A stretch of 64,000 bases of DNA from GCA-002793235 sp965267355 (GCA_965267355.1 OZ253956.1:1054001-1118000), one strand, 5' to 3'. Counted from the first letter of the stretch, positions 44,195-52,154 are shown. Program-made: numbers and translations. The notes: generated by a model from the letters alone, not told the origin.

Positions 44195-44986
44195 TTATAA
44201 ACTCTTTGTTCTACCACCATCAACAGGTAAATTAATTCCATTAATGTAACTTGCAGCAGGAGATGATAAAAATGCAACAGCATTAGCTACTTCTTCGGGT
44301 TGAGCAATGCGCTTCATTGGCACTTGATTGGCCATTTCTTGTTTAATATCTTCAGCAGATTTACCTGTTTTATTAGCCTTATTTTCAATAATAGATTTTA
44401 ATCGAATGGTATCAGTAGCACCTGGTAAAACATTGTTTACAGTTATTCCAAACTCACCTAATTCGTTTGCCATAGTTTTACTCCAATTAGCTACGGCTCC
44501 CCTAATAGTGTTAGAAACACCTAGCCCATTAAGAGGTTGTTTTACAGAAGTAGAAATTATGTTGATGATTCTTCCATAACCACTTTTTTTCATCCCTTTT
44601 TTCACAGCTTGTACTAAAATATGATTGCAAATAAGATGATTAGAAAAAGCACTTAAAAATTCATCGGTTTTAGCATTCTCAATTGGTCCACCAGCTGGTC
44701 CACCAGTATTATTAATTAAGATATTGATATTTACTTGATTTATCTCAATGTACTCTTCAACAACTAATTTCAAATGAGAAGGAACAGAAAAATCTGCTTT
44801 AATGTAATGGTGTTTTTGTCCTTTGCTAGTATCAAGTTCATTTCTTACAGCAGCCAGTTTTTCTTCGTTACGGGCTATTAATATAATGTTAGCACCCATT
44901 GCTGCAAGCTGAAGTGCTACGGATTTTCCAATGCCTTGTGTACTTCCACAAACTATAGCATTTTTTCCAATTAAATCTAAATTCAT
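44195..44986 (-). CDS. SDR-family oxidoreductase with atypical active site
   Basis: Short-chain dehydrogenase/reductase fold of 263 residues with cofactor motif GSTQGIGKSV (about 14-23), NNTGGP and the C-terminal PEEVANAVAFLSSP and INGINLPVDGG. The usual YxxxK active pair is replaced: the aligned region reads VSNTIRGAVANW (about 155-166), with Ser-Asn in the Tyr position and Arg for Lys. A subgroup of FabG-like proteins shares this SNxxR pattern. Substrate unknown. It follows the two-component pair by 27 bases but has its own -7 box (45004-45011). Confidence 0.85.
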   Translation of the reverse strand: MNLDLIGKNAIVCGSTQGIGKSVALQLAAMGANIILIARNEEKLAAVRNELDTSKGQKHHYIKADFSVPSHLKLVVEEYIEINQVNINILINNTGGPAGGPIENAKTDEFLSAFSNHLICNHILVQAVKKGMKKSGYGRIINIISTSVKQPLNGLGVSNTIRGAVANWSKTMANELGEFGITVNNVLPGATDTIRLKSIIENKANKTGKSAEDIKQEMANQVPMKRIAQPEEVANAVAFLSSPAASYINGINLPVDGGRTKSL

Positions 44987-45003
44987 AATGTGGGTTTAGC
45001 AAA

Positions 45004-45025
45004 CAAAGGTAACTTATTTTGCTAA
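45004..45025 (-). promoter_or_regulatory. -7 box and hairpin upstream of the SDR gene
   Basis: Minus-strand TACCTTTG (45004-45011) matches the -7 consensus, 17 bases before the ATG; no TTG is seen at a suitable distance. It is bracketed by an 8-bp inverted repeat, TTAGCAAA (44996-45003) and TTTGCTAA (45018-45025), which could be a weak terminator of the upstream regulator gene or an operator. Confidence 0.4.
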
Positions 45026-45709
45026 TAATCTAAATCCATTGCCATGTACGTTGATGATTTCTATTTCAGCATCTTCTTTTAAGTATTTTCTCAGCTTGGC
45101 AATAAATACATCCATACTACGGGTGGTAAAGTAGTTGTTGTCTTTCCATATTTTGTTTAGAGCTAATTCTCTTGGAACAACTTCGTTTTTATGTTGAGCT
45201 AAAAGCTGGAGTAAAGCCGTTTCTTTTGGCGATAATTTTTTAAGAGTATCATTAATAGATAGTTCACGAGTTAGTGAATTAAAATAAAACTTTCCGATTC
45301 GGTATTCTGTTGCTTTTTCCTGATTTTTTTGTTGCTGACCACTACGTTGTAAAACGGCTCTAATTTTTAGCAATAATACTTCTGTATCAAAAGGTTTGGT
45401 AATGTAATCATCAGCTCCTATTTGATAACCTTTAATGATGTCTTCTTTTAATTTTTTTGCGGTTAAAAAAATAAGGGGAATAGTAGAGCTAATCTTCCGA
45501 ATTTCTTCGGCTACGCTGAAACCATCCATTACAGGCATCATTACATCTAAAACACACAAATCAAACTCATCATTTTTAAACTTAGTTAAACCTTTTCTAC
45601 CATCATTACAAAGTGTAACTAAATAATCATTTAACTCTAAATAGTTTTTTAAAACAGATCCAAAGTTTTCTTCATCTTCAACTAATAATATGTGTGGCTT
45701 TTTAGTCAT
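45014..45709 (-). CDS. OmpR-family response regulator
   Basis: Response regulator of 231 residues: receiver domain with Asp in LCVLDVMMPVMDG (about 53), Lys in YITKPFD (about 103), and a C-terminal winged helix (about 130-230, KLSPKETALLQLLAQHKNEV start, FTTRSMDVFIAKLRKYL recognition helix). It overlaps the sensor kinase gene by 4 bases, so the two are translated together. Candidate targets are the phased TTAAC repeats in the intergenic region at 47294-47367. Confidence 0.95.
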   Translation of the reverse strand: MTKKPHILLVEDEENFGSVLKNYLELNDYLVTLCNDGRKGLTKFKNDEFDLCVLDVMMPVMDGFSVAEEIRKISSTIPLIFLTAKKLKEDIIKGYQIGADDYITKPFDTEVLLLKIRAVLQRSGQQQKNQEKATEYRIGKFYFNSLTRELSINDTLKKLSPKETALLQLLAQHKNEVVPRELALNKIWKDNNYFTTRSMDVFIAKLRKYLKEDAEIEIINVHGNGFRLLAK

Positions 45710-47283
45710 TTACTTAATGGCAAATAGATGGTAATGCTTGTCCCAGAATTTGGCTTACTATTTACTTTTATCGTTCCCTGATGTGCAGTAACTATTGCTT
45801 TTACATAGCTTAAACCAATTCCAAATCCTTTGGTGGTATGGATATTTCCTTTTTCAACACGGTAAAACTTATCAAATACTTTTTTCTGTGTTTCATTGTT
45901 CATTCCTATTCCATTATCAGCAACAGTAATAACACAATATGCATTTACTAAGTCGGTAGTAATATTTATATTAGGCTTGTTCTTATTGTATTTAATTGCA
46001 TTATCAATCAAGTTACAAATGGTGTTTTGTAAGTGCATTTCATCACCAACAATGTAAAGTCGAGATGAAAACAGATTAAGCTTAAGAGTGGCACTATTTG
46101 CTTCTAATTGTAACTTCATTCGTTCAGGAATTCTTTGTAACAACTCATTAAAGTTAAACTCCTTTTTATCTATATCTAGCTCTCCTTTCTCTCCCAAAGC
46201 AGTATTTAAAACGCTCTCAACTTGTCTGTTCATTCGTTGATTTTCTTTTCTAATAACATCTGCAAAATGATGAATTTGCTTTTTGTTATCAATAATTTTA
46301 GGATGAGTGATAGAATCTATAGCTAATGATATTGTTGAAATAGGGGTTTTAAATTCGTGAGTCATGTTATTAATAAAATCACTTTTCATTTCAGACAATC
46401 TCTTTTGTTTAAACATATAATGAAGTGTACTGATAAAAGTTAATAATATAATTAAGGTAAATAATACCGAACATAATATCATTACTTGCATTGATTTAAA
46501 AACATAGTTACGTTTGCCTGTAAAATCAATAGCTAAAAGTGCTGAGTTATCTAACAAATGATTTTTGAATAAACTAATCGTATAGATATCATTGTGTAAT
46601 TCAAATTGATCAGAAGAAAATTCTTCAATAACTTCATCTCCGCTAATTATAGCATAAGTAAAAGGTAATTCAATACCATTATCTTTAAGACTTTCTTCTA
46701 CAATTTCTTTTAAGTTGGTTTGTTCTAACAAGTGGTGAATGGGTTTATCAATTTCTTTAAACTCTTTCGCCATTTTTACAATGATTTTTCCAAACCTATT
46801 GGCAAACGTAAAATCCTCTTCAGATATATCAATAATATCTGTTATTGAGTCATTACTTAGAATGGCTTCTATTTTTTCTGCTTTGTCGTTAATATCTATT
46901 ACTTTATCGTTGCCATTAATACTGATGGTCATTTTTACATCTTCACCATCGCTATCAGTAATTACTTCATAATTAAAAGAATTTTCGGTGTTTGAAGAGT
47001 CAATTAGGGTTTTTTGAGAATGCCACTTTTTTATGTGTTTGCTTACACCCCTGGATGAGTCAGTTAACGCAACTACATCAACCAGTTGTTCGTGTATAAA
47101 ATTGATGGATTCATCATCACCAACTACACTAATAGCATGGTTTAATGCTTCAGCAACCAATTGGTCGAATTGGGCTTGTTTAACCTTAATGCTATTGTGT
47201 ATCCAATATACCTGTACCCATATAATACCAGTTAAAGAAATGGTCATTAATGAGAGAATCAGGTATAGGTTTTTTTTGTTCAT
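45706..47283 (-). CDS. Sensor histidine kinase with unusual acidic periplasmic domain
   Basis: Sensor kinase of 525 residues: membrane helix (about 8-28), a periplasmic domain (30-255), a second helix (about 258-282), HisKA (about 292-360, phospho-acceptor His in NNMTHEFKTPIS) and HATPase (about 400-522, NLIDNAIKYNK, DNGIGM, GFGIGLSYVK). Part of the periplasmic domain (SDGEDVKMTISINGNDKVI) resembles the secreted protein encoded divergently at 47427. The TTG at 47292 three codons upstream is part of the -7 box, so the ATG at 47283 is chosen. Confidence 0.92.
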   Translation of the reverse strand: MNKKNLYLILSLMTISLTGIIWVQVYWIHNSIKVKQAQFDQLVAEALNHAISVVGDDESINFIHEQLVDVVALTDSSRGVSKHIKKWHSQKTLIDSSNTENSFNYEVITDSDGEDVKMTISINGNDKVIDINDKAEKIEAILSNDSITDIIDISEEDFTFANRFGKIIVKMAKEFKEIDKPIHHLLEQTNLKEIVEESLKDNGIELPFTYAIISGDEVIEEFSSDQFELHNDIYTISLFKNHLLDNSALLAIDFTGKRNYVFKSMQVMILCSVLFTLIILLTFISTLHYMFKQKRLSEMKSDFINNMTHEFKTPISTISLAIDSITHPKIIDNKKQIHHFADVIRKENQRMNRQVESVLNTALGEKGELDIDKKEFNFNELLQRIPERMKLQLEANSATLKLNLFSSRLYIVGDEMHLQNTICNLIDNAIKYNKNKPNINITTDLVNAYCVITVADNGIGMNNETQKKVFDKFYRVEKGNIHTTKGFGIGLSYVKAIVTAHQGTIKVNSKPNSGTSITIYLPLSK

Positions 47284-47289
47284 ATACAG

Positions 47290-47322
47290 CAAATTTAACT
47301 TTTAAGGTGGTAGTAGCACCAA
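47290..47322 (-). promoter_or_regulatory. Promoter of the OmpR-type two-component operon
   Basis: Minus-strand TTG (47320-47322), 22 bases, TAAATTTG (47290-47297). The box overlaps one of the TTTAACTTTT repeats (47294-47303), which suggests autoregulation by the operon's own response regulator. Confidence 0.5.
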
Positions 47323-47324
47323 CT

Positions 47325-47391
47325 TTAACTTTTCCTTAACTTTCTTTAGGAGTTCTTTAACACCAATAAACAGAGGGCTGAAGTAGATTTG
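47325..47391 (+). promoter_or_regulatory. Phased TTAAC-type repeats and -7 box upstream of acidic T9SS gene
   Basis: TTAACTTTTCC (47325), TTAACTTTCT (47336), TTAGGAGTTCT (47346) and TTAACACC (47357) are spaced 11, 10 and 11 bases, one helix turn each, as in OmpR/PhoB-family boxes. A further TTTAACTTTT lies at 47294. The rightward -7 box TAGATTTG is at 47384-47391; no TTG is found at -33, and the last repeat occupies that place, as for an activated promoter. Confidence 0.5.
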
Positions 47392-47426
47392 TGATAGAAA
47401 ATTAAGTTAATAACCAAAAACAAAAT

Positions 47427-48536
47427 ATGATGAAAAAATTTAAACTAATTTTTATTCCAATAGGAATTATTGCAACGGTACTTGCACTATTCTCTTTTAC
47501 TCAAAATATAGAGGGTGGAGACAAAAAATGTAAAGTAAAAATAGTAAAGATTATTGACGGAGTTAGAACAGAGGTTGATTCAACTTTTGATTGTAAGGAT
47601 CATTTGAACTGGATTGAGTCATTGCATACTAGTATAGGTGTTGAGGGAGACTCTCTTCACAAGGTGGTTAGAATTATGATGATGGGAGATGATACTAATG
47701 AGTTTAATTTCGACATGAATATGGATTATGAAGGAGAAGATATGAAGATAATGAAGTTGAGTACTGGGGATGGAGAAGAAGATGTGGAAATGAATTTTGA
47801 CATTAAAATGTTAGATGGAGAAGACGGAAAAATAAAAATGATGATTAACGGAGAAGAGATGGAAATTGCATTGGATGAAATGCACCAACATTTAAAAAAA
47901 CTACATGAAAACATAGAAGTAACTCACGATAATGCAGAGGATGTTGAAGTGATTATTGAAGACATAGAAGGGGGTTCTGCTCCACATACGGTTAAAATTA
48001 TTAAGAAAAAGGATGATGATGGGAATGTTACCATTAAGAAAATTGTGAATGGAGAAGAGGTAGAGCTTGATGAAGCTGATATTCACGAAATACATGGAGA
48101 GAAGATGATGTTTATTGGTGGAGATAAAGACCATGAAATGACTATTGATGTTAAAGTAGATGGTAAGAATGGAGTTGTTACAAAGCATGTTGTGGTAATT
48201 GCCAATATTACCAGTGAAAGTGTAGATGAGTTGGCTAAAAAAATTCCAGCAGCAGAAGAAAACCTAAAGAAAAAAGAGTTGAATGTTGATGATTTAACGT
48301 TTAGCCCAAATCCAAATGATGGTAAGTTTGATTTAAACTTTAAACTGAATAAAAAAGCTCCAGTTCATATAAGAATATTTGATATGAATGGAAAGGAAGT
48401 TTATAGTGAAAACATTTCAAATTTTTCTGGTCAATACCAAAACAACATTGATATTAGTGAAAATGAGAAGGGAATGTATTTGCTTCAAATTATACAAAAG
48501 GATAGAGCGAGTACCAGTAAATTGGTAATTAAATAA
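47427..48536 (+). CDS. Acidic secreted T9SS protein
   Basis: Secreted protein of 369 residues: signal peptide or membrane anchor (about 5-24), a very acidic middle (35-270) with repeated strand-like units (LDGEDGKIKMMINGEEMEI near 130-148, DDDGNVTIKKIVNGEEVEL near 197-215) and a T9SS type A tail (FSPNPNDGKFDLNF start). It may bind cations. The unit resembles part of the periplasmic domain of the divergent kinase. A repeat array in its promoter suggests it is a target of that system. Function unknown; the start could also be the next ATG at 47430. Confidence 0.8.
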   Translation: MMKKFKLIFIPIGIIATVLALFSFTQNIEGGDKKCKVKIVKIIDGVRTEVDSTFDCKDHLNWIESLHTSIGVEGDSLHKVVRIMMMGDDTNEFNFDMNMDYEGEDMKIMKLSTGDGEEDVEMNFDIKMLDGEDGKIKMMINGEEMEIALDEMHQHLKKLHENIEVTHDNAEDVEVIIEDIEGGSAPHTVKIIKKKDDDGNVTIKKIVNGEEVELDEADIHEIHGEKMMFIGGDKDHEMTIDVKVDGKNGVVTKHVVVIANITSESVDELAKKIPAAEENLKKKELNVDDLTFSPNPNDGKFDLNFKLNKKAPVHIRIFDMNGKEVYSENISNFSGQYQNNIDISENEKGMYLLQIIQKDRASTSKLVIK

Positions 48537-48553
48537 TGATTAGTTAGTGCAGC

Positions 48554-48583
48554 AAAAGCCTTAACAGAAATGTTAAGGCTTTT
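48554..48583 (+). terminator. Rho-independent terminator
   Basis: AAAAGCCTTAACA (48554-48566), loop GAAA, TGTTAAGGCTTTT (48571-48583), then a T-rich tail. Closes the acidic T9SS gene. Confidence 0.92.
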
Positions 48584-48641
48584 TTATTTTTATATATATA
48601 GCAAACTAAGTACCTTTAAACAGTTTTAAAAATAAAAAATT

Positions 48642-49181
48642 ATGTCACTAACAATGCCTTTTAATTTCAATCAATGGATTGAAGATAATAAAGATAAATT
48701 AAAGCCGCCAGTTGCTAATAAAAACCTCTACCCACTGGGAGAAGATTTTATTGTAATGGTTGTTGCTGGACCAAATGCTAGAAAAGATTACCACTTTAAT
48801 GAATCAGAAGAACTTTTTTACCAGGTAAAAGGAGATATTAATGTTCGCATTCAATTAGATGGTAAGGCGGTAGATGTTCCAATAAAAGAAGGGGAAATGT
48901 TTTTATTACCTGGTAATATTCCGCATTCACCGGGACGTTCAGAAGGATCAATAGGATTGGTGATAGAAAAAGTAAGGAAAGGAACCGATTTGATGGATGG
49001 GCTGATGTGGTTTTGTGATAAGTGTAATCACAAGTTATATGAAGAACGATTTCCGTTGAATGATATTGAAAAAGATTTTTTAGCGGTATTTAAACGTTTT
49101 TATAACTCTGAAGAGCATAGAACATGTGATAATTGTGGTAATGTGATGGAAACAGACCCTAAATTTACAACTGATGAGTAA
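48642..49181 (+). CDS. nbaC: 3-hydroxyanthranilate 3,4-dioxygenase
   Basis: Cupin iron enzyme of 179 residues that opens the ring of 3-hydroxyanthranilate in the kynurenine pathway. Iron ligands are in DYHFNESEELFYQVKGD (about 47-63: His, Glu) and the second His in NIPHSPGR (about 91). A C-terminal rubredoxin-like site (CDKCNHKLYEE, CDNCGN) is typical of the bacterial type. A near-consensus -7 (TACCTTTA, 48611-48618) is seen. The last codons run into the GATGAG/TAATGAG repeats that start the following cassette. Confidence 0.94.
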   Translation: MSLTMPFNFNQWIEDNKDKLKPPVANKNLYPLGEDFIVMVVAGPNARKDYHFNESEELFYQVKGDINVRIQLDGKAVDVPIKEGEMFLLPGNIPHSPGRSEGSIGLVIEKVRKGTDLMDGLMWFCDKCNHKLYEERFPLNDIEKDFLAVFKRFYNSEEHRTCDNCGNVMETDPKFTTDE

Positions 49182-49210
49182 TGAGTATTGAGAGATGAGT
49201 TATGAGTGAG
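49173..49210. repeat. Left flank repeat of the four-helix-bundle cassette
   Basis: Degenerate tandem units of about 7 bases (GATGAG, TAATGAG, TATTGAG, GATGAGT, TATGAGTGAG). It contains the HAAO stop codon and the four-helix-bundle start codon (49202). The 9-mer TGAGTATTG (49182-49190) is the exact reverse complement of CAATACTCA at 49576-49584 on the other side of the gene. Confidence 0.6.
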
Positions 49211-49561
49211 AAGGATTATAAAAATTTAGATGTATGGAAGGAATCGAGAAAGTTGGTTTCAATAATTTATAAAGTTGTTCAATCATTTCCTGAAGAAGAA
49301 AAATATGGATTGTCCTCTCAATTAAAGAGAGCAGTTATTTCTGTTCCTTCTAATATATCGGAAGGTATCGCACGAAATTATAATAAGGAAGCTAAACAGT
49401 TTTTTTATATTGCTAAAGGTTCTATTTACGAAATAGAAACACAAATTTATTTAGCACTTGATTTAGGTTTTATTAAAGAAAATCAGGTGGAAGAAGTTTT
49501 TAATCAAATAACTTCAGTTCGTAAATTGATTATAGGATTTATAAAATACTTAGAGAAATGA
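49202..49561 (+). CDS. Four-helix-bundle protein (23S rRNA intervening-sequence family)
   Basis: Protein of 119 residues of the TIGR02436/IVP family: KNLDVWKESRKLVSIIYKV at the N-terminus, FPEEEKYGLSSQLKRAVISV near 30-49, then PSNISEGIARNY and a C-terminal helix. It forms a four-helix bundle and is known from intervening sequences in 23S rRNA genes and, as a distant relative, as the Avd accessory protein of diversity-generating retroelements; no reverse transcriptase is nearby. The stop overlaps the ATG of the ACMSD gene (ATGA). Repeats flank it on both sides, suggesting insertion. Confidence 0.9.
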   Translation: MSEKDYKNLDVWKESRKLVSIIYKVVQSFPEEEKYGLSSQLKRAVISVPSNISEGIARNYNKEAKQFFYIAKGSIYEIETQIYLALDLGFIKENQVEEVFNQITSVRKLIIGFIKYLEK

Positions 49562-50631
49562 CATTGCTCAGCACCCAATACTCAACACCCAACACCCATA
49601 AAAGAATAAATGGTCACGGGCATATTTTGCCAGAGCCTCATCAGATTCCACAGTTTATGAAAGATAAAAAACTGTTTTGGATTGATGATGAGAAGAAGTT
49701 TATGCATCAAGGAGGGTGGAGAAGACCAATAACTGACCCTAGTTTTTTTCTAAAGGAAAAGTTGGATTGGATGGACAAGTACAATATTGACCATGGGGTA
49801 ATGCTTAATTTATCGCAGATTTATTGTAATGGTTGGGAAAGGCAAGATGCTAAGGATGCTATAACTTGGCAAAATGATTTTAATGCATCGGTTCAGAAAG
49901 ATTATCCTGAAAAATTTACTTGTGGTTTTGTCGTTCAACCCTTGTATATGGATGATGCATTAGCAGAAATTGAACGTTGTGTCAAAGAATTAGATTTAAA
50001 ACTCCTTTGCTTACCAACCCATTTTTTAAATCAAGATAAAGAATGGACATCTATTGCGGACAAATCAGTTTTCCCAATATATGAATTAGCAAACCAATAT
50101 GGTTTAGCCATAGAAATTCATCCTTACGATGGAGAAAAAATGGTAAACTTGAAAGATCAATATTGGCGGTTTCATTTGGTATGGATGATGGCTCAATGTG
50201 CAGATACGTTGCACCTTTATACTTTAAATGATATTCCGAATAAATTCCCAAATATGAGAACTTGTTTTGCACACGGGTGTATGTTGGGAATAGCCAATTA
50301 TGGTAGAAGGCTACAAGGTTATGATGGAAGACCAGATTTGTTTGAAGGCACTCAAAATCCGAGAACATCTTTGGGGCATCCAAACTTATTTTTTGATACA
50401 CTGGTGCATGATTCTTATACCTTAGAATTATTGAAAAGAAGAGTTGGAGTTTCTCAAATTGTAGCAGGGCTAGATGATCCTTATCCACTGGGAGAAATGG
50501 AAGGTGTAGGAACTTCATTTCCTGGAAGAGTTATTGACTTTGCTGTTGAGGTAGATATTTTGACTCAGCGAGAAGCAGATGAGATATGGAGAGATAATGT
50601 GTTGAGATGGTTAGGAAAAGTTTCTATTTAA
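49558..50631 (+). CDS. nbaD: 2-amino-3-carboxymuconate-6-semialdehyde decarboxylase
   Basis: Amidohydrolase-fold decarboxylase (ACMSD) of 357 residues acting after the dioxygenase encoded upstream. Metal-site motifs: NGHGHILPEP (HxH, about 20), IEIHPYDG (about 181), CFAHGC (about 239) and the Asp in AGLDDPYPLGE (about 305). The start is unusual: the HxH motif needs a start upstream, and the only ATG (49558) lies in the end of the four-helix-bundle gene, so residues 4-14 (LSTQYSTPNTH) come from the repeat. Translation is probably coupled to the upstream gene. Confidence 0.92.
   Translation: MTLLSTQYSTPNTHKRINGHGHILPEPHQIPQFMKDKKLFWIDDEKKFMHQGGWRRPITDPSFFLKEKLDWMDKYNIDHGVMLNLSQIYCNGWERQDAKDAITWQNDFNASVQKDYPEKFTCGFVVQPLYMDDALAEIERCVKELDLKLLCLPTHFLNQDKEWTSIADKSVFPIYELANQYGLAIEIHPYDGEKMVNLKDQYWRFHLVWMMAQCADTLHLYTLNDIPNKFPNMRTCFAHGCMLGIANYGRRLQGYDGRPDLFEGTQNPRTSLGHPNLFFDTLVHDSYTLELLKRRVGVSQIVAGLDDPYPLGEMEGVGTSFPGRVIDFAVEVDILTQREADEIWRDNVLRWLGKVSI
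49566..49599. repeat. Right flank repeat of the four-helix-bundle cassette
   Basis: GCTCAGCACCCAATACTCAA followed by CACCC-type units. Read on the other strand it is a degenerate GAGTATTGGG/GGTGTTG series matching the left flank, sharing the 9-mer noted there. It encodes the extra N-terminus of ACMSD. Confidence 0.55.
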
Positions 50632-50664
50632 CAATCACTTAAATTTAATTCGTAATTCTTTCAC

Positions 50665-50672
50665 TACCTTTG
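50665..50672 (+). promoter_or_regulatory. -7 box of the DUF2279 gene
   Basis: TACCTTTG ends 4 bases before the ATG at 50677, so transcription would begin at or next to the start codon. No TTG lies at a good -33 distance. Confidence 0.45.
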
Positions 50673-50676
50673 GCTG

Positions 50677-51591
50677 ATGGCTAAATGGCTGTTTATATTC
50701 TCATTCTTTATCCATTTTATAGCTTCGTCACAAGTTATAAAAGATTCTATTCCTCAACGAGAGTTTAAAAAGGGACGCTTTGCTTTAGCTGCAGGTACAG
50801 GCACGGCTTTTTATGCGGGCACTTTAGCAAGTTTATATACCGTTTGGTATCAAGATAATAATTGGGTAGGATTTCATTTTACTAACGATAATGCTGATTG
50901 GAAACAAATTGATAAATATGGCCATGCTTACACCTGCTATACTTTTGGTAAACTAGGCATGCAATCATTACGTTGGGCAGGAGTAAAAGATAAAAAAGCC
51001 ATTATTTATGGAGGTTCATTTGGATTTTTGTTTATGACATCTGTTGAAGTGCTAGATGGGCATTACAAAGAGTGGGGATTTTCTACTATGGATATGGTGT
51101 CTAATGCTTCTGGAGCATTATTGTTAATCGGGCAAGAATTAGCATTTAAAAAACAAGTGGTTACCTTTAAGTTTTCTTATCACCATACCGAATTGGCAGA
51201 ATTACGACCTGCTGTTTTAGGAGAAGGGTTTTTAGATAGAGTGGTGCAAGATTATAATGGACAAACGTTTTGGGCGTCCACCAATTTAAAATCAATTTTT
51301 AGTAATAGTGAGTGGTTACCTAGTTGGTTAAATGTTGCTCCTGGTTATAGTGCTTACGGTATGTTGTCTTCGCAAGAGCGTGTTTTTTACGATCAGGATT
51401 TTAACCGATTGCCTGGTAATCATCACCAAAGACAATATTTCTTGTCCTTAGATGTAGATTTTGAAAAGATAAACACAAACTCTAAATTTTTAAAGTCGGT
51501 TTTCTTTTTCTTGAATATGATTAAAGTGCCATTGCCTACTTTTGAACTAAATAGTGACGGGCAAGCCAAGTTTCATGCTATTTATTTCTAG
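50677..51591 (+). CDS. DUF2279 protein
   Basis: Exported or membrane protein of 304 residues with an N-terminal signal-like segment (1-19) and two or three further hydrophobic segments. DUF2279 motifs: DKYGHAYTCYTFGKLGMQSL (about 88-107), GGSFGFLFMTSVEVLDGHYK, and WGFSTMDMVSNASGALL. The C-terminal half (190-304) looks barrel-like. Function unknown; DUF2279 is related to YfiM lipoproteins. The 3' end abuts the convergent glutathione peroxidase gene. Confidence 0.83.
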   Translation: MAKWLFIFSFFIHFIASSQVIKDSIPQREFKKGRFALAAGTGTAFYAGTLASLYTVWYQDNNWVGFHFTNDNADWKQIDKYGHAYTCYTFGKLGMQSLRWAGVKDKKAIIYGGSFGFLFMTSVEVLDGHYKEWGFSTMDMVSNASGALLLIGQELAFKKQVVTFKFSYHHTELAELRPAVLGEGFLDRVVQDYNGQTFWASTNLKSIFSNSEWLPSWLNVAPGYSAYGMLSSQERVFYDQDFNRLPGNHHQRQYFLSLDVDFEKINTNSKFLKSVFFFLNMIKVPLPTFELNSDGQAKFHAIYF

Positions 51592-52134
51592 CTATTCTTC
51601 AATCCACTTAAGAATGGATTCATCATTCGGTAAAATCTTAGGATGAATAACTTTTACTAGATTTCCATTTTCATCTAACAGATATTTTTGGAAATTCCAA
51701 GCTACTTCCGAATCTTCTAACCCATTTTTACTTTTTTGAGTTAAGAATTGATATACTTCGTGCATATCATCACCTTTCACAGAAATTTTACTCATCATCG
51801 GAAAGGTAACCCCGTAGTTCTTTTTGCAAAAAGCAGCAATTTGTTCATCGCTTCCAGGTTCTTGGGCGCCAAAGTTATTGGCAGGGAAACCAACGATTAT
51901 AAATTTTTTGTCTTTATAGTGTTCATAAACTTCTTGCAATTGCTCGTATTGAGGAGTTAAGCCACACTCGCTGGCAGTGTTAACTATCATTACCTTGTTA
52001 CCTTTTAAAGAACTAAAATCGAATTCGTCTCCATATAAATCGGGTACTTTAAATTGATGTATGCTTTCTTTTTCCATAGTTTGAGCATTTAAAATGGTTG
52101 ATGTGAATAGTAAGATAAATACTAAGTTTTTCAT
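51592..52134 (-). CDS. Glutathione peroxidase-family protein (Cys type)
   Basis: Peroxidase of 180 residues with a signal peptide (to about LNAQ, 18), so it is periplasmic. The catalytic residue is Cys57 (NTASECGLTPQY), with the Gln in FPANNFGAQEPG and Trp-Asn in EVAWNFQKYL. It reduces hydroperoxides, probably using thioredoxin rather than glutathione, as for most bacterial members. Confidence 0.93.
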   Translation of the reverse strand: MKNLVFILLFTSTILNAQTMEKESIHQFKVPDLYGDEFDFSSLKGNKVMIVNTASECGLTPQYEQLQEVYEHYKDKKFIIVGFPANNFGAQEPGSDEQIAAFCKKNYGVTFPMMSKISVKGDDMHEVYQFLTQKSKNGLEDSEVAWNFQKYLLDENGNLVKVIHPKILPNDESILKWIEE

Positions 52135-52154
52135 GGGTTGAGTTTTTAGTAAAA

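Larger units (their letters stand above)
49173..49599. mobile_element. Candidate four-helix-bundle insertion cassette (~430 bp)
   Basis: A single small gene between imperfect inverted repeats, placed between two genes that otherwise form consecutive steps of the kynurenine branch. The right repeat reads into the ACMSD gene. No transposase is present, so movement would need help in trans, as for the rRNA intervening sequences that encode the same protein family. The boundaries are estimates. Confidence 0.45.

Noticed and set aside
49202..49561. Diversity-generating retroelement suggested by the Avd-like four-helix-bundle gene
   Set aside because: No reverse transcriptase, template repeat or variable repeat is visible in the window.
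51940..51985. Possible selenocysteine site in glutathione peroxidase
   Set aside because: The catalytic codon is an ordinary Cys codon (Cys57), with no in-frame TGA.
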